DNA of 64,000 nucleotides from Enterobacterales bacterium (GTDB lineage Bacteria; Pseudomonadota; Gammaproteobacteria; Enterobacterales; Enterobacteriaceae): NCBI GenBank assembly GCA_003864575.1, contig BHES01000003.1, positions 1 to 64,000 of the forward strand, read 5' to 3'. Shown piece by piece: positions 1 to 12,167 of this stretch (position 1 is its first letter; each line of letters starts with the position of its first letter). The notes under the pieces were generated by a model. It saw only the letters and a program-made list of their open reading frames with translations, ran no database searches and was not told where the DNA came from. The position numbers and the translations under genes were made by a program.

Positions 1-113
1 TCCGGGAGGAGATAAGACGATTTTTTAGTGAAATATTACCGGGACTTTCTGGTGCGTTGCCACGCCGAATTAATGACAACTTCCAGATGCTGAAAAATGC
101 ATCTTCAAGTTAA
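1..113 (+). CDS. C-terminal fragment of an unidentified protein
   Basis: An open frame enters from the left edge (codons in phase with base 3) and stops at TAA 111-113, giving about 36 residues that end in LKNASSS. The composition is protein-like, with charged and aromatic residues and no low complexity, and no stop occurs in this frame before base 111. There is too little sequence to name a family. It could be the end of a gene transcribed towards emtA, but a chance open frame of this length cannot be excluded. Confidence 0.35.
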   Translation, partial: REEIRRFFSEILPGLSGALPRRINDNFQMLKNASSS

Positions 114-342
114 CTGTGTATATATACAGTTCAGATCGCATGGCGTTTTGTGTTTGCATCAATAAAAAGTGAAAAAATCGGAATAAGTGAAACGAATGAG
201 CAAATATAACCAGAATTATCTTATCGACTAACTTCTAACATCTTTGTTTCGAAGAACATTATTCATCATAGACTAAAAATATATTCAGGTGTGTGAAGAA
301 GATGTATATGCTGGCTTCCGTCAACGTCGCGAGAGGCATAAC

Positions 343-975
343 GTGAAACCAAACATTCTTTATTTGATGGCCGCGCTTTTATTAGCAGGTTGCGCTAAAG
401 AAACGCCGGTACAACGGACTCACTTTCTGAATCCACCGGCCGCTATCCAGGACACGTCCATGATGCATCAGGGACCTTACGGAAGCGTTATACACCAGGC
501 CGCTAATACCTATGGTGTTGATGAAACACTGGTAAAAGCGATTATTCAGGTTGAGTCGGGATTTAACCCTACCGTCGTGAGCAAGTCTAACGCCGTAGGT
601 TTAATGCAGCTGAAAGCCTCAACGGCGGGGCGTGATGCCTACCGTATGAAAGGGCGGAATGGTCAGCCAAGTACGTATGAATTAAAAGATCCCGCGGTGA
701 ATATCGATTTAGGGACAGCGTACTTGAGTATGCTCCAGCAGCAACTGGCAGGGATCAGTGACCCGCAGACGCGCCGTTATGCCACGACAGTGGCCTATGT
801 CAATGGTGCTGGCGCCTTGCTGAGAACTTTCTCCAGTGACAAGACTTATGCGGTGGCGAAAATTAACCAAATGACGCCGGAACAATTTTATAAACATGTG
901 CAGCAGAAACACCCTGCGCCACAAGCGCCTCGCTACTTGTGGAAAGTGAACAATGCTTATCTGGCGATGCGATAA
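343..975 (+). CDS. emtA: Membrane-bound lytic murein transglycosylase EmtA (MltE)
   Basis: Outer-membrane lipoprotein that cleaves the MurNAc-GlcNAc bond of peptidoglycan endolytically, leaving 1,6-anhydro ends. From the GTG at 343 the protein has 210 residues, with a signal peptide ending in the lipobox LLAGC (Cys about residue 17). An SLT fold follows, with the catalytic Glu in AIIQVESGFNP, then SNAVGLMQLKAS and NGAGALLRTFSSD, all close to E. coli EmtA. The ORF track start at 289 would put 18 residues before the signal peptide; the GTG at 343 is preceded by GAGAGG at good spacing and is preferred. It lies alone, convergent with marC. Confidence 0.9.
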   Translation: MKPNILYLMAALLLAGCAKETPVQRTHFLNPPAAIQDTSMMHQGPYGSVIHQAANTYGVDETLVKAIIQVESGFNPTVVSKSNAVGLMQLKASTAGRDAYRMKGRNGQPSTYELKDPAVNIDLGTAYLSMLQQQLAGISDPQTRRYATTVAYVNGAGALLRTFSSDKTYAVAKINQMTPEQFYKHVQQKHPAPQAPRYLWKVNNAYLAMR

Positions 976-1006
976 GCATTGTTCATTCTGTCCGTCAGCG
1001 TGCCTC

Positions 1007-1690
1007 TCAGGTCGTTGACGGATAGTGCGCAATAATTTCCAAAATCCCGTTAATACCAAACTGTACACCCATACAAACCAGTAAGAATCCCATCACGCGC
1101 GAAATTGCTTCAATCCCGCTTTTCCCCACCAACCGCATAATAGCCCCAGAACTGCGCAGGCATAACCAAAGAATCAAGCCAATAAGCAGAAAGATCAAAA
1201 CCGGTGCCACAGTGATAATCCATTCCGGGTAATCCACGCCATCTTTGATAGCTGAGGCACTGCTGATGATCATGGCGATAGTGCCCGGACCCGCAGTGCT
1301 TGGCATGGCCAGTGGAACGAAGGCAATATTCGGCGACTCCTGCTTTTTCATCTCTTCCGTTTTGTTCTCAACCAGCGTTTTCTCTTCAGCCAGAGGCTGA
1401 GGGAAAAGCATCCGAAAACCGATAAAGGCCACAATCAAACCGCCTGCAATACGTAACCCCGGAATGGAAATACCGAAGGTATTCATCACCAACTGACCGG
1501 CGTAGTAGGTTACCATCATGATAATGAACACATAAACAGACGCCATCATCGACTGACGATTACGCTCTTGTTCTGTCATATTGCCTGATAACCCTAATAA
1601 CAAGGCGACGGTGGTCAGCGGATTTGCCAACGGCAGCAGGATCACTAAACCCAGGCCGATCGCTTTGAACAAGAGGCCAATTTCAGTCAT
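1007..1690 (-). CDS. marC: MarC family inner-membrane protein
   Basis: 227-residue integral membrane protein of the MarC/UPF0056 family. The first helix region ([18 protein letters not shown]), the central [18 protein letters not shown] segment and the end [20 protein letters not shown] match E. coli MarC closely. About six membrane segments can be seen, with a charged loop near residues 100-120. Despite the name, the E. coli gene is not needed for multiple antibiotic resistance and the biochemical function is unknown. It is a single gene convergent with emtA and divergent from thrS, with no mar regulator nearby. Confidence 0.88.
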   Translation of the reverse strand: MTEIGLLFKAIGLGLVILLPLANPLTTVALLLGLSGNMTEQERNRQSMMASVYVFIIMMVTYYAGQLVMNTFGISIPGLRIAGGLIVAFIGFRMLFPQPLAEEKTLVENKTEEMKKQESPNIAFVPLAMPSTAGPGTIAMIISSASAIKDGVDYPEWIITVAPVLIFLLIGLILWLCLRSSGAIMRLVGKSGIEAISRVMGFLLVCMGVQFGINGILEIIAHYPSTT

Positions 1691-1937
1691 AAGTTATTAT
1701 CCATTTAATTACGTCCTTTTAACGTTTGTATACTGATGAAAATTACACGAAAAATAGTAGCAATAAGCCACTCAGGTTGCTGGAAAAGCGCACTTTGCGG
1801 ATGCTACACTGGATGGCGTTTTTTACGTCGCATCCTGGAGCAATGGAATCAGGGCTTCATGGGTGTCTATATTCGGCAAAGTAAAGCTGAATAGCGTAAC
1901 AAATCGAATGAATTTACACTCAAATATTGTTCTATAT

Positions 1938-1958
1938 GTGCTCTGTCGTGTGGGGCAC
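1938..1958 (+). promoter_or_regulatory. thrS translational operator hairpin (tRNA-Thr anticodon mimic)
   Basis: A stem GTGCTC/GGGCAC encloses the loop TGTCGTGTG. The CGT in the loop lies 31-33 bases before the thrS ATG. In E. coli, ThrRS represses its own mRNA by binding such an anticodon-like arm with CGU near -32 to -30. Position, loop and pairing fit; repression here is inferred. The rest of the 289-bp marC-thrS gap shows only promoter-like AT-rich DNA and a GAGGA ribosome-binding site. Confidence 0.75.
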
Positions 1959-1979
1959 CACTGTAGATGAGGAATTAAA

Positions 1980-3908
1980 ATGCCTGTTATTACTCTTCCC
2001 GATGGAAGCCAGCGCTCGTTTGATGCTCCTGTTTCACCTCTTGATGTTGCCCTTGATATCGGTCCTGGTCTGGCGAAAGCCTGTATCGCAGGACGTGTTA
2101 ATGGTGAACTGGTTGACGCAACAGATTTGATCACCGAAGACGCGCAACTCGCGATCATCACCACAAAAGACGAAGCCGGTTTGGAAATTTTGCGTCACTC
2201 CTGTGCGCATCTGTTAGGTCATGCAATTAAACAATTGTGGTCAAACACCAAAATGGCCATTGGTCCGGTTATCGACAACGGTTTCTACTACGACGTCGAC
2301 TTAGATCGCACGCTGACTCAGGAAGACATTGATCTACTTGAAAAACGCATGCATGAACTGGCTGAAAAAAATTACGACGTTATTAAAAAGAAAGTCAGCT
2401 GGCAGGAAGCGCGCGATACGTTTGATAGCCGTGGTGAGCAGTACAAAGTGGCGATTCTGGATGAAAACATCAGTCATGATGATCAACCAGGGTTGTATCA
2501 TCACGAAGAATACGTAGATATGTGCCGTGGTCCTCATGTCCCTAACATGCGTTTCTGCCATCATTTCAAACTGCAGAAAACGTCAGGGGCTTACTGGCGT
2601 GGTGACAGCAAAAATAAAATGCTGCAACGCATCTACGGTACCGCTTGGGCTGAGAAAAAACAGCTGAATTCCTACCTGCAACGTCTGGAAGAGGCGGGTA
2701 AGCGTGACCACCGTAAAATCGGTAAGCAGTTGGATCTCTACCACATGCAGGAAGAAGCACCTGGCATGGTGTTCTGGCATAACGATGGCTGGACAATCTT
2801 CCGCGAACTGGAAGCCTTTGTGCGTATGAAACTGAAGTCTTATGACTATCAGGAAGTGAAGGGTCCATTCATGATGGACCGCGTACTGTGGGAAAAAACC
2901 GGCCACTGGGATAACTATAAAGAAGCCATGTTTACGACTTCTTCTGAGAACCGTGAATATTGTATCAAGCCGATGAACTGCCCGGGTCACGTGCAAATTT
3001 TCAATCAGGGTCTGAAGTCTTACCGTGATTTGCCATTGCGCATGGCTGAATTTGGTAGCTGTCACCGTAATGAGCCTTCAGGTGCCTTGCATGGACTGAT
3101 GCGCGTACGTGGTTTCACTCAGGATGATGCTCACATCTTCTGTACTGAAGAGCAGGTGCGTGACGAAGTGAATAGCTGTATCCGCATGGTTTACGACATG
3201 TACAGCACCTTTGGTTTTGAAAAGATTGTGGTTAAGTTATCAACCCGTCCTGAAAAACGCATTGGTACTGATGAAATGTGGACCCGCGCGGAAGATGACC
3301 TTGCTGCCGCACTGACTGAAAACAAAATTGAATTTGAATATCAGCCAGGTGAAGGGGCGTTCTATGGCCCGAAAATTGAATTCACCTTGCATGATTGTTT
3401 GGATCGTGCGTGGCAGTGTGGTACCGTGCAACTCGACTTTTCATTACCTGGTCGCCTGAACGCGTCTTATATCGGCGAAAGCAATGATCGTCAGGTACCA
3501 GTAATGATTCACCGTGCAATTCTGGGTTCAATGGAACGCTTCATCGGTATTCTTACCGAAGAATATGCGGGCTTCTTCCCAACATGGATTGCTCCGGTTC
3601 AGGTAGTCGTAATGAATATTACTGACACACAAGCTACCTATGTCGAAGAATTAACTAAAAAACTGCAAGAAGCAGGCATTCGCGTTAAAGCCGACTTGAG
3701 AAATGAGAAGATTGGCTTTAAAATTCGCGAACACACGCTGCGTCGTGTTCCTTATATGTTGGTTTGTGGCGATAAAGAGGTCGAAGCGGGCAAAGTTGCC
3801 GTTCGTACCCGCCGCGGAAAAGACTTAGGAAGCATGGACGTCAGCGAAGTCGTTGACAAACTGCTCGCGGAGATCCGCAGCAGAAGTCTTCATCAACTGG
3901 AGGAATAA
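1980..3908 (+). CDS. thrS: Threonyl-tRNA synthetase
   Basis: Class II aminoacyl-tRNA synthetase charging tRNA-Thr in the cytoplasm; 642 residues, the same length as E. coli ThrS. Domains in order: TGS (about 1-61), the editing domain with H73-SCA-H77 that hydrolyses mischarged Ser-tRNA, the catalytic core with zinc ligand Cys in [10 protein letters not shown] and motif 2 [16 protein letters not shown], then the anticodon-binding domain from about 535. The GAGGA before ATG 1980 and an anticodon-like hairpin upstream indicate autogenous translational control. Only 3 bases separate its stop from the infC AUU start, so it heads the thrS-infC-rpmI-rplT cluster. Confidence 0.98.
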   Translation: MPVITLPDGSQRSFDAPVSPLDVALDIGPGLAKACIAGRVNGELVDATDLITEDAQLAIITTKDEAGLEILRHSCAHLLGHAIKQLWSNTKMAIGPVIDNGFYYDVDLDRTLTQEDIDLLEKRMHELAEKNYDVIKKKVSWQEARDTFDSRGEQYKVAILDENISHDDQPGLYHHEEYVDMCRGPHVPNMRFCHHFKLQKTSGAYWRGDSKNKMLQRIYGTAWAEKKQLNSYLQRLEEAGKRDHRKIGKQLDLYHMQEEAPGMVFWHNDGWTIFRELEAFVRMKLKSYDYQEVKGPFMMDRVLWEKTGHWDNYKEAMFTTSSENREYCIKPMNCPGHVQIFNQGLKSYRDLPLRMAEFGSCHRNEPSGALHGLMRVRGFTQDDAHIFCTEEQVRDEVNSCIRMVYDMYSTFGFEKIVVKLSTRPEKRIGTDEMWTRAEDDLAAALTENKIEFEYQPGEGAFYGPKIEFTLHDCLDRAWQCGTVQLDFSLPGRLNASYIGESNDRQVPVMIHRAILGSMERFIGILTEEYAGFFPTWIAPVQVVVMNITDTQATYVEELTKKLQEAGIRVKADLRNEKIGFKIREHTLRRVPYMLVCGDKEVEAGKVAVRTRRGKDLGSMDVSEVVDKLLAEIRSRSLHQLEE

Positions 3909-4463
<555 letters not shown>

Positions 4464-4481
4464 GGCTTCCAAGTAACTTGT

Positions 4482-4507
4482 CCCGCACAGTGCTTGCGCT
4501 GTGTGGG
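4482..4507 (+). promoter_or_regulatory. Hairpin in the infC-rpmI spacer, probable L20 operator element
   Basis: CCCGCACAG pairs with CTGTGTGGGG (one bulged G) around an 8-base loop, 50-80 bases before rpmI. In E. coli, L20 represses rpmI and rplT translation by binding structured RNA in this interval. The position fits that role; a pseudoknot partner was not worked out. Confidence 0.55.
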
Positions 4508-4538
4508 GTTAGTTCGCCTTTCTGATTCATGTTACTAA

Positions 4539-4757
<219 letters not shown>

Positions 4758-4781
4758 ATACACTTTTTTAACCAAGAATAA

Positions 4782-5153
<372 letters not shown>

Positions 5154-5160
5154 GTCAGCT

Positions 5161-5190
5161 AAAAAAGAGGGAGCTTGCTCCCTCTTTTTT
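5161..5190 (+). terminator. Rho-independent terminator after rplT
   Basis: Perfect inverted repeat AAAAAAGAGGGAGC / GCTCCCTCTTTTTT with a 2-base spacer, ending in a T run. Confidence 0.92.
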
Positions 5191-5277
5191 GTTTATAATC
5201 AGACGGGTTAGTGTTTTAATTTCGCTCTGATGTCAGCGTTACCCGATTTCGCAACAAACCAACAAGGTACTGCAAGC

Positions 5278-5322
5278 ATGAATGCTGCTATTTTCCGTTT
5301 CTTTTTTTACTTTAGCGCCTGA
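5278..5322 (+). CDS. pheM: Phenylalanyl-tRNA synthetase leader peptide PheM
   Basis: A 14-residue ORF, [14 protein letters not shown], with five Phe codons; E. coli PheM is [14 protein letters not shown]. Ribosome stalling at the Phe codons when Phe-tRNA is scarce prevents formation of the downstream terminator and allows pheST transcription. AAGG lies upstream at fair spacing. It is too short for the ORF track. The attenuator stem follows 48 bases downstream. Confidence 0.95.
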   Translation: [14 protein letters not shown]

Positions 5323-5369
5323 TTCAGGAAGGCTTTCGCGCGTAAGAGAAGAAACGAAAAGTAGCGCCT

Positions 5370-5395
5370 AAGCCTCCCTCGTGGAGGCTTTTTTG
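5370..5395 (+). terminator. pheST attenuator terminator
   Basis: AAGCCTCC / GGAGGCTT stem with loop CTCGT, followed by TTTTT, between pheM and pheS. It is the transcription attenuator governed by translation of the Phe-rich leader. Confidence 0.92.
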
Positions 5396-5416
5396 TATCT
5401 GTTCTTTATTCGTTAA

Positions 5417-6481
<1,065 letters not shown>

Positions 6482-6495
6482 GGCGGGAATATCAC

Positions 6496-8883
6496 ATGAA
6501 ATTCAGTGAACTCTGGTTGCGTGAATGGGTAAACCCAGCCATTAGCAGCGAAGCATTATCTGACCAAATTACTATGGCCGGTCTGGAAGTTGACGGCGTA
6601 GAGCCTGTTGCCGGTGCTTTCCACGGCGTCGTCGTTGGTGAAGTCGTTGAGTGCGGTCAGCATCCGAACGCTGACAAACTGCGGGTCACCAAGGTGAACG
6701 TAGGCGGTGAACGCCTACTTGATATCGTCTGCGGTGCGCCAAACTGTCGCCTGGGCCTGAAAGTCGCGGTTGCGACCGTGGGCGCCGTACTGCCAGGCGA
6801 TTTTAAAATCAAAGCCGCGAAGCTGCGTGGCGAGCCTTCAGAAGGGATGCTTTGCTCGTTTTCCGAGCTGGGTATTTCTGAAGATCATGACGGCATCATC
6901 GAATTATCTTCTGATGCGCCAGTCGGAACTGATATCCGCGATTTCCTCAAGCTTGATGACAGCACGATTGAAATCAGCGTAACGCCAAACCGTGCAGACT
7001 GTCTGGGTATCATTGGTGTAGCACGCGACGTTGCAGTGTTTTATCAGATGCCACTTACTGAGCCTGATATGTCGCCAGTCGCGGCCACAATCAGTGATGT
7101 CTTGCCGATTGATGTTCAGGCAACACAAGCGTGTCCACGTTATTTAGGTCGCGTAGTGAAAGGCATCAATGTCAAAGCGGCAACTCCGCTGTGGATGCGT
7201 GAAAAACTGCGTCGCTGTGGTATCCGTTCTATTGACCCCGTCGTTGATATTACTAATTTTGTGCTGCTTGAACTCGGCCAGCCAATGCATGCCTTTGACC
7301 TGAATCGTATTCAGGGCGGTATCGTGGTGCGCATGGCGCAGAAAGACGAAGCGTTGACGTTACTTGATGGCACCAAGACCAAGCTCAACGATGACACGTT
7401 GGTAGTTGCAGACCACGAAAAAGCGCTGGCGATGGCCGGTATCTTCGGTGGTGAACACTCTGGTGTGAATGAAGAGACTCAGGACGTGCTGCTGGAGTGC
7501 GCCTTTTTTAATCCGCTTTCTATTACCGGGCGTGCGCGCCGTCAAGGATTGCACACGGACGCATCACATCGTTATGAACGTGGCGTAGATCCTGCCTTGC
7601 AACACAAAGCCATGGCGCGCGCAACGGCGCTGCTGCTGGAGATTTGTGGCGGTGCTGCCGGTCCGATTATCGACGTGACTTCAGAGAAGGATTTGCCAAA
7701 AGCGGCAACTATCTCACTGCGTCGTGAAAAATTAGATCGTCTGATCGGTCACCATGTTGACGATGCACAGGTCACCGATATCCTGACGCGTCTGGGCTGC
7801 AACGTTGAACAGAAAGACGGTAATTGGACTGCTGTGGCGCCAAGCTGGCGTTTTGATATGCAGATCGAAGAAGATCTGGTTGAAGAAGTGGCCCGCGTTT
7901 ATGGCTACAACAACATTCCGGATGTGCCAGTAAAAGCCAATCTGGAAATGACCAAACACCGCGAAGCCGATCTTTCGCTTAAACGTATTAAAAATCTATT
8001 GGTTGACCGTGGCTTTCAGGAAGCGATCACCTACAGTTTTGTCGACCCAAAAATTCAAAACTTGTTGCACCCTGGTGAAGAAGCGCTGATTTTACCGAGC
8101 CCTATCTCCGTTGAAATGTCAGCGATGCGCCTTTCTCTATGGACGGGTTTGCTGACATCAGCGGTTTACAACCAGAACCGGCAGCAGAATCGCGTGCGTA
8201 TTTTCGAAAGCGGCCTGCGCTTTGTTCCTGATACTCAAGCGAATCTGGGTATCCGTCAGGACGTCATGCTGTCTGCGGTGATCACCGGCAATAAAAATGA
8301 AGAACATTGGGATCTGGCGCGCCAGTCAGTTGACTACTACGATTTGAAAGGTGATCTTGAGGCGATTCTTGAGCTTACCGGCAAATTAGATGATATCCAG
8401 TTCAAAACCGAAACGAATCCTGCGCTGCATCCTGGGCAGAGTGCAGCCATTTATTTACGCGGCGAACGTATTGGTTTCATTGGTGTAGTCCATCCTGAGC
8501 TGGAACGTAAGCTTGACCTTAACGGTCGTACAGTGGTGTTTGAATTACTGTGGAATAAGGTCGCAGACCGCGTGCTGCCTGATGCGAAAGCCATTTCGCG
8601 CTTCCCGGCAAACCGTCGTGATATCGCTGTTGTGGTTGCTGAAAATGTCCCCGCAGAAGATATTTTGGTAGAGTGTAAGAAAGTTGGCGCAAATCAGGTA
8701 GTTGGCGTAAACTTATTTGACGTGTATCGTGGGAAGGGCGTGGCAGAGGGGTATAAAAGCCTGGCTATCAGTCTGGTATTGCAGGATACCGCTCGTACAC
8801 TGGAAGAAGAAGAGATCGCCGCTACCGTTGCAAAATGTGTAGAGGCTCTAAAGCAGCGATTCCAAGCATCCTTGAGGGATTGA
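6496..8883 (+). CDS. pheT: Phenylalanyl-tRNA synthetase beta subunit
   Basis: 795 residues, the family's usual length. It carries the tRNA-binding EMAP-like domain (about 40-150; [15 protein letters not shown]), the B3/B4 editing module that clears Tyr-tRNA-Phe, the B5 domain, a catalytically inactive synthetase-like core, and the C-terminal ferredoxin-fold anticodon-binding domain (from about 700; [13 protein letters not shown]). Together with PheS it forms the cytoplasmic PheRS. Only four bases separate it from ihfA, the usual enterobacterial arrangement, and ihfA promoters often lie inside its 3' end. Confidence 0.98.
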   Translation: MKFSELWLREWVNPAISSEALSDQITMAGLEVDGVEPVAGAFHGVVVGEVVECGQHPNADKLRVTKVNVGGERLLDIVCGAPNCRLGLKVAVATVGAVLPGDFKIKAAKLRGEPSEGMLCSFSELGISEDHDGIIELSSDAPVGTDIRDFLKLDDSTIEISVTPNRADCLGIIGVARDVAVFYQMPLTEPDMSPVAATISDVLPIDVQATQACPRYLGRVVKGINVKAATPLWMREKLRRCGIRSIDPVVDITNFVLLELGQPMHAFDLNRIQGGIVVRMAQKDEALTLLDGTKTKLNDDTLVVADHEKALAMAGIFGGEHSGVNEETQDVLLECAFFNPLSITGRARRQGLHTDASHRYERGVDPALQHKAMARATALLLEICGGAAGPIIDVTSEKDLPKAATISLRREKLDRLIGHHVDDAQVTDILTRLGCNVEQKDGNWTAVAPSWRFDMQIEEDLVEEVARVYGYNNIPDVPVKANLEMTKHREADLSLKRIKNLLVDRGFQEAITYSFVDPKIQNLLHPGEEALILPSPISVEMSAMRLSLWTGLLTSAVYNQNRQQNRVRIFESGLRFVPDTQANLGIRQDVMLSAVITGNKNEEHWDLARQSVDYYDLKGDLEAILELTGKLDDIQFKTETNPALHPGQSAAIYLRGERIGFIGVVHPELERKLDLNGRTVVFELLWNKVADRVLPDAKAISRFPANRRDIAVVVAENVPAEDILVECKKVGANQVVGVNLFDVYRGKGVAEGYKSLAISLVLQDTARTLEEEEIAATVAKCVEALKQRFQASLRD

Positions 8884-8887
8884 ACCT

Positions 8888-9184
8888 ATGGCGCTTACTA
8901 AAGCTGAAATGTCAGAACACCTGTTTGAGAAGCTTGGGCTTAGCAAACGGGATGCCAAAGACCTGGTCGAACTGTTCTTCGAAGAAGTGCGTCGCGCTTT
9001 GGAGAATGGCGAACAAGTTAAATTGTCTGGTTTTGGCAATTTTGACCTGCGTGACAAAAACCAACGTCCGGGACGTAACCCGAAAACCGGCGAAGATATT
9101 CCTATCACGGCGCGCCGTGTGGTGACTTTCCGTCCGGGGCAGAAGTTGAAAAGCCGGGTTGAGAATGCTACTCCTAAAGAATAA
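8888..9184 (+). CDS. ihfA: Integration host factor alpha subunit
   Basis: 98-residue HU/IHF family DNA-bending protein that dimerises with IhfB. It folds DNA sharply at WATCAANNNNTTR sites in promoters, replication origins and recombination sites. The DNA-clamping beta arm carries the family motif [18 protein letters not shown], including the intercalating Pro. It is one residue shorter than E. coli IhfA (99). It starts four bases after the pheT stop in the pheMST-ihfA operon and is followed by a terminator. Confidence 0.98.
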   Translation: MALTKAEMSEHLFEKLGLSKRDAKDLVELFFEEVRRALENGEQVKLSGFGNFDLRDKNQRPGRNPKTGEDIPITARRVVTFRPGQKLKSRVENATPKE

Positions 9185-9195
9185 GTGAGTTGAGC

Positions 9196-9224
9196 AAAAA
9201 GGTCGCGAAAGCGGCCTTTTTTTT
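9196..9224 (+). terminator. Rho-independent terminator after ihfA
   Basis: AAAAAGGTCGC-GAAA-GCGGCCTTTTTTTT: a stem with a GNRA tetraloop and one G-T pair, plus a T run. Confidence 0.9.
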
Positions 9225-9400
9225 ACCCACTTTCCTGAGCCTTCTCCATCATTTCACCATAAATAAGACAGACATCAATAATACGCACATAAAGTGAAAA
9301 GATAGTGTTAAGGTGATTGGGTGTTCAGGATTAATCTGATAGATTAAATTAAGTCGAGGTGGAGTGGTAAGTTATTATCTTGGTTTGTCGTGTGTCAATA

Positions 9401-9426
9401 AAATAAGGGGTCGAAGCCCCTTATTT
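9401..9426 (-). terminator. Terminator for the small lipoprotein gene
   Basis: AAATAAGGGG / CCCCTTATTT around TCGAAG, 77 bases past the stop of the minus-strand lipoprotein gene; the T-rich arm serves either direction. The DNA from 9225 to 9400 shows no gene. Confidence 0.7.
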
Positions 9427-9502
9427 GAAATGTAATTCAGTGCGGTATATTTTTCTGATGCCAGTCAGAGAAAACCGAATAAACGAATTAAATAATTAAC
9501 TA

Positions 9503-9628
9503 TCAATGCCAGTAGTGCGGATGACCACCATCATGATAACCGCCATGGCCGTACGGGCCTGGGAAGATACAACCACTGAGGCTGACGATAACCAGAGCAA
9601 CACCTAAGAAAGCGATGATACGACGCAT
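9503..9628 (-). CDS. Small histidine/glycine-rich lipoprotein (41 aa)
   Basis: Not in the ORF track. The ATG at 9628 follows AAAGGA at 7-base spacing, and the frame stops at 9503. The 41-residue product has a basic start (MRRII), a hydrophobic segment and the lipobox SLSGC with Cys at position 20. The mature chain is only 22 residues and rich in Gly, His and Tyr (YGHGGYHDGGHPHYWH). A terminator follows. I do not recognise a named family. The His-rich tail could bind metal, but that is inference. It is transcribed away from the DUF2502-type gene at 9905. Confidence 0.7.
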   Translation of the reverse strand: MRRIIAFLGVALVIVSLSGCIFPGPYGHGGYHDGGHPHYWH

Positions 9629-9904
9629 ATATATATCCTTTGTTTGATTAAACACATTCAGTATAAATAGAATGGCATCAGGCTGTTGTCAGGCTAGCGT
9701 TAAGATATGTTAAGAGCAATATAAGATTTGAATGGTTTTCCCGCATTCCTCTGCTGTTATATTTCAGCGGGGAAATGTTTGTATTTTTTTTGTAAGTCGT
9801 AAGAAAGTTAACCGAAAAACTCCTTTTGTCTCATGGTCAGCCTTATTTCTGCTTGTTATAAATTTCCCTAAGAACAGGTAAATGAAATAAATAAGGTGAA
9901 TACT

Positions 9905-10309
9905 GTGAAAAAATCTCTATTACTGCTTTGTTGTGTACTGGCATTGCCTGTCGTCGCACAGGCAGGTGTGACGGTAGACGTCAACGTACCTGGCGTGTCG
10001 GTTCATCTCGGAGATCAAGATCAGCGCGGATACTATTGGGATGGTTACGACTGGCGGCCACCGCAGTGGTGGCATGAACATCAGGGGCATCACGTAGGCG
10101 ATCGCAATAACCATGGTATGTACTGGCGCGGTGACCGCTGGCAGCCATCACCGCCACCAAAACAATATTACGATCATGCCCATGAACAGCCGCCTCATCA
10201 TCAGCAGCAACATGGTGACCCGCATCATGATAATAATGGGTACCAGGGCGGTAATGACAACCATCAGGGGAACGGGCAGCCCATTCCACCAGACGGTCAA
10301 CGCCACTAA
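9905..10309 (+). CDS. Exported DUF2502 (YpeC-like) histidine-rich protein
   Basis: Periplasmic or secreted protein of about 134 residues. The signal peptide VKKSLLLLCCVLALPVVAQA is followed by a segment with YYWDGYDWRPPQWWHEH and MYWRGDRWQP, resembling the GNYWDGGHWRD pattern of E. coli YpeC (DUF2502). The C-terminal third is His/Gln/Asn/Gly-rich low complexity. The ORF track starts at GTG 9896; GTG 9905 is preferred because it leaves the AAGG at 9893-9896 as ribosome-binding site. Function is unknown; YpeC homologues are reported in stress and acid regulons. A terminator follows. Confidence 0.7.
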   Translation: MKKSLLLLCCVLALPVVAQAGVTVDVNVPGVSVHLGDQDQRGYYWDGYDWRPPQWWHEHQGHHVGDRNNHGMYWRGDRWQPSPPPKQYYDHAHEQPPHHQQQHGDPHHDNNGYQGGNDNHQGNGQPIPPDGQRH

Positions 10310-10325
10310 TTAGTGATAACTTTCC

Positions 10326-10356
10326 AAAGGCCAGCGCATTGCGCTGGCCTTTTTTA
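10326..10356 (+). terminator. Terminator after the DUF2502 gene
   Basis: AAAGGCCAGCGC-ATT-GCGCTGGCCTTT, a perfect 12-bp stem, followed by TTT. Confidence 0.92.
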
Positions 10357-10471
10357 TTGGCTTCGGGAAATTTTCGACAAAAAATGGCTTAGAATCGGTA
10401 AGATACTCACTTATTGACTCCCCGCCCCCGCTGATTTCCCGAGAGGAAATCGCGCCAGGATGCCCATGTAA

Positions 10472-11482
10472 ATGCCGGACTTGCTAAAAATAATCCCTTC
10501 TTTTTCCGAGCTTGCGCGGTTGCAAAAGCGCCGGGATGGCCGTCTGTTGTCTTTATTCAGTGGTTTGTTGATCGTGGTTTTTCTGTTCAGCCTGTGCGCG
10601 GGCGAAAACTGGCTATGGCCGGATAGCTGGTTTGGCCCACAAGGGCAGCTTTTCGTCTGGCAAATACGTATGCCCCGCGCATTGGCAGTGATCCTGGTTG
10701 GGGCAGGGCTGGCGGTGTCAGGGGCTGTTATGCAATCCCTGTTTGAAAACCCACTGGCAGAACCCGGATTACTCGGCGTCGGCAACGGTGCCGGTGTGGC
10801 GCTGGTTCTGTGCGTTATGTTGGGAAACAGTCTGTTGCCGGTTTGGGTCATGAGTCTGTCTGCCGTTGCAGGTGCGTTGGTTGTCACCTTCTTTTTGTTG
10901 CACTTCGCCCGACAGCGTCGGCTAACCAATGCCCGTCTGCTCCTGGTGGGGGTTGCCATTGGTATCGTCTGTAGCGCTGTAATGACCTGGTCGGTCTATT
11001 TCAGCAGTAACCTGGACTTACGCCAGCTAATGTACTGGATGATGGGCGGTTTTGGTGGAGTCGACTGGCGGCAAAGCTGGCTGGGAGTGATGCTCATTCC
11101 GGTGGTGATCTGGATGATATTTCAGGGAAACACGCTGAATCTGCTTTCACTTGGGATCGGGCAGGCGCAGCAGTTGGGGGTTTCTATCACTTTGTGGCGC
11201 AATCTGCTCGTTCTGGCGGTCGGTTGGGTGGTGGGCCTCAGCGTGGCGATCGCCGGGGTTATAAGCTTCGTCGGGTTGGTTATCCCCCATATCTTGCGGC
11301 TATGTGGTATTACTGACCAGCGCGCTTTATTACCGGCCTGCGCTCTGGTGGGTGGCTCTGTACTGCTGCTGGCGGATGTGCTCTCACGCATTGCACTCTA
11401 TTCTGCTGAATTGCCAATAGGCGTGGTGACGGCAACGCTCGGAGCGCCTATTTTCATCTGGTTACTGGTCAAAGCCGCCTGA
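10472..11482 (+). CDS. btuC: Vitamin B12 ABC transporter permease BtuC
   Basis: Inner-membrane subunit of the BtuCD-F importer that moves cobalamin from periplasm to cytoplasm. It has about 336 residues (E. coli 326) and about ten membrane segments. FecCD-family signatures are visible: [32 protein letters not shown] and [16 protein letters not shown]. The first 25 residues are more variable, so the start is uncertain; ATG 10472 lacks a strong ribosome-binding site and a later TTG is possible. It heads btuC-btuE-btuD. No B12 riboswitch was recognised in the 160 bases upstream. Confidence 0.92.
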   Translation: MPDLLKIIPSFSELARLQKRRDGRLLSLFSGLLIVVFLFSLCAGENWLWPDSWFGPQGQLFVWQIRMPRALAVILVGAGLAVSGAVMQSLFENPLAEPGLLGVGNGAGVALVLCVMLGNSLLPVWVMSLSAVAGALVVTFFLLHFARQRRLTNARLLLVGVAIGIVCSAVMTWSVYFSSNLDLRQLMYWMMGGFGGVDWRQSWLGVMLIPVVIWMIFQGNTLNLLSLGIGQAQQLGVSITLWRNLLVLAVGWVVGLSVAIAGVISFVGLVIPHILRLCGITDQRALLPACALVGGSVLLLADVLSRIALYSAELPIGVVTATLGAPIFIWLLVKAA

Positions 11483-11587
11483 ATCAGACAGGATTGACAG
11501 ACGATACGCCAGGATGGGCTATCTTTGACGTTTCTTCATTTCGCCTACGGCCCAGAAACATTGGCCAATAACCGCAGGATATTAAAG

Positions 11588-12139
11588 ATGAGTAATGCAA
11601 CTTTTGACCTTCCCCTGACAAAAATTAACGGTGAGACCACAACGCTGGGTGCTTATCAGGGCTCCGTGCTGTTGGTGGTTAACGTGGCGTCCCAATGCGG
11701 GCTGACTAAACAGTATGAAGGTCTGGAAAATCTTTATCAGGCACACCACGAGCAAGGTTTCGAAGTGTTGGGCTTCCCGTGCAATGAGTTCGGCGCTCAG
11801 GAGCCCGGTACGGAAGAGGAAATCCAGAATTTTTGCACCACCAATTTTGGTGTCAAATTCCCGATGTTCAGCAAAATTGAAGTCAATGGTGAAAACCGTC
11901 ATCCACTGTATAAGGCATTGATTGCTGCTTGTCCGCAGGCCGTCAAACCGGAAGGAAGTGAGTTTTATGAGCGCCTTGCAAGCAAAGGGCGTGAGCCGAA
12001 GCAGCCGGGCGATATTCTGTGGAACTTCGAAAAATTCCTCATCGGGCGTGACGGCACCGTCATCCAGCGCTTTGCACCAGACATGACACCGGAAGATCCT
12101 TTACTGACGGAAGCGATTAAAGTCGCACTGGCAAAATAA
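11588..12139 (+). CDS. btuE: Glutathione peroxidase-family thiol peroxidase BtuE
   Basis: 183 residues, as in E. coli BtuE, a non-selenium glutathione peroxidase homologue that reduces peroxides and can use thioredoxin. The peroxidatic Cys is in VNVASQCGLTKQY; the family motif LGFPCNEFGAQEPG and the Trp in GDILWNFEKFLI follow. The ORF track begins 21 codons upstream at 11525; ATG 11588 has AGGAT upstream and gives the family start MSNATFDLPL. It lies between btuC and btuD but is dispensable for B12 uptake in E. coli. Confidence 0.93.
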   Translation: MSNATFDLPLTKINGETTTLGAYQGSVLLVVNVASQCGLTKQYEGLENLYQAHHEQGFEVLGFPCNEFGAQEPGTEEEIQNFCTTNFGVKFPMFSKIEVNGENRHPLYKALIAACPQAVKPEGSEFYERLASKGREPKQPGDILWNFEKFLIGRDGTVIQRFAPDMTPEDPLLTEAIKVALAK

Positions 12140-12167
12140 CCCCAATATTGCTGAGCAGGGAGAGCCT

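Noticed and set aside
10357-10471. Cobalamin riboswitch before btuC
   Set aside because: No conserved B12-box sequence (GCCACTG-like) was found, and E. coli btuC also lacks one.
10411-10959. 182-residue minus-strand ORF opposite btuC
   Set aside because: Antisense shadow of a membrane protein gene; Arg/Thr/Pro-rich composition typical of reverse frames.
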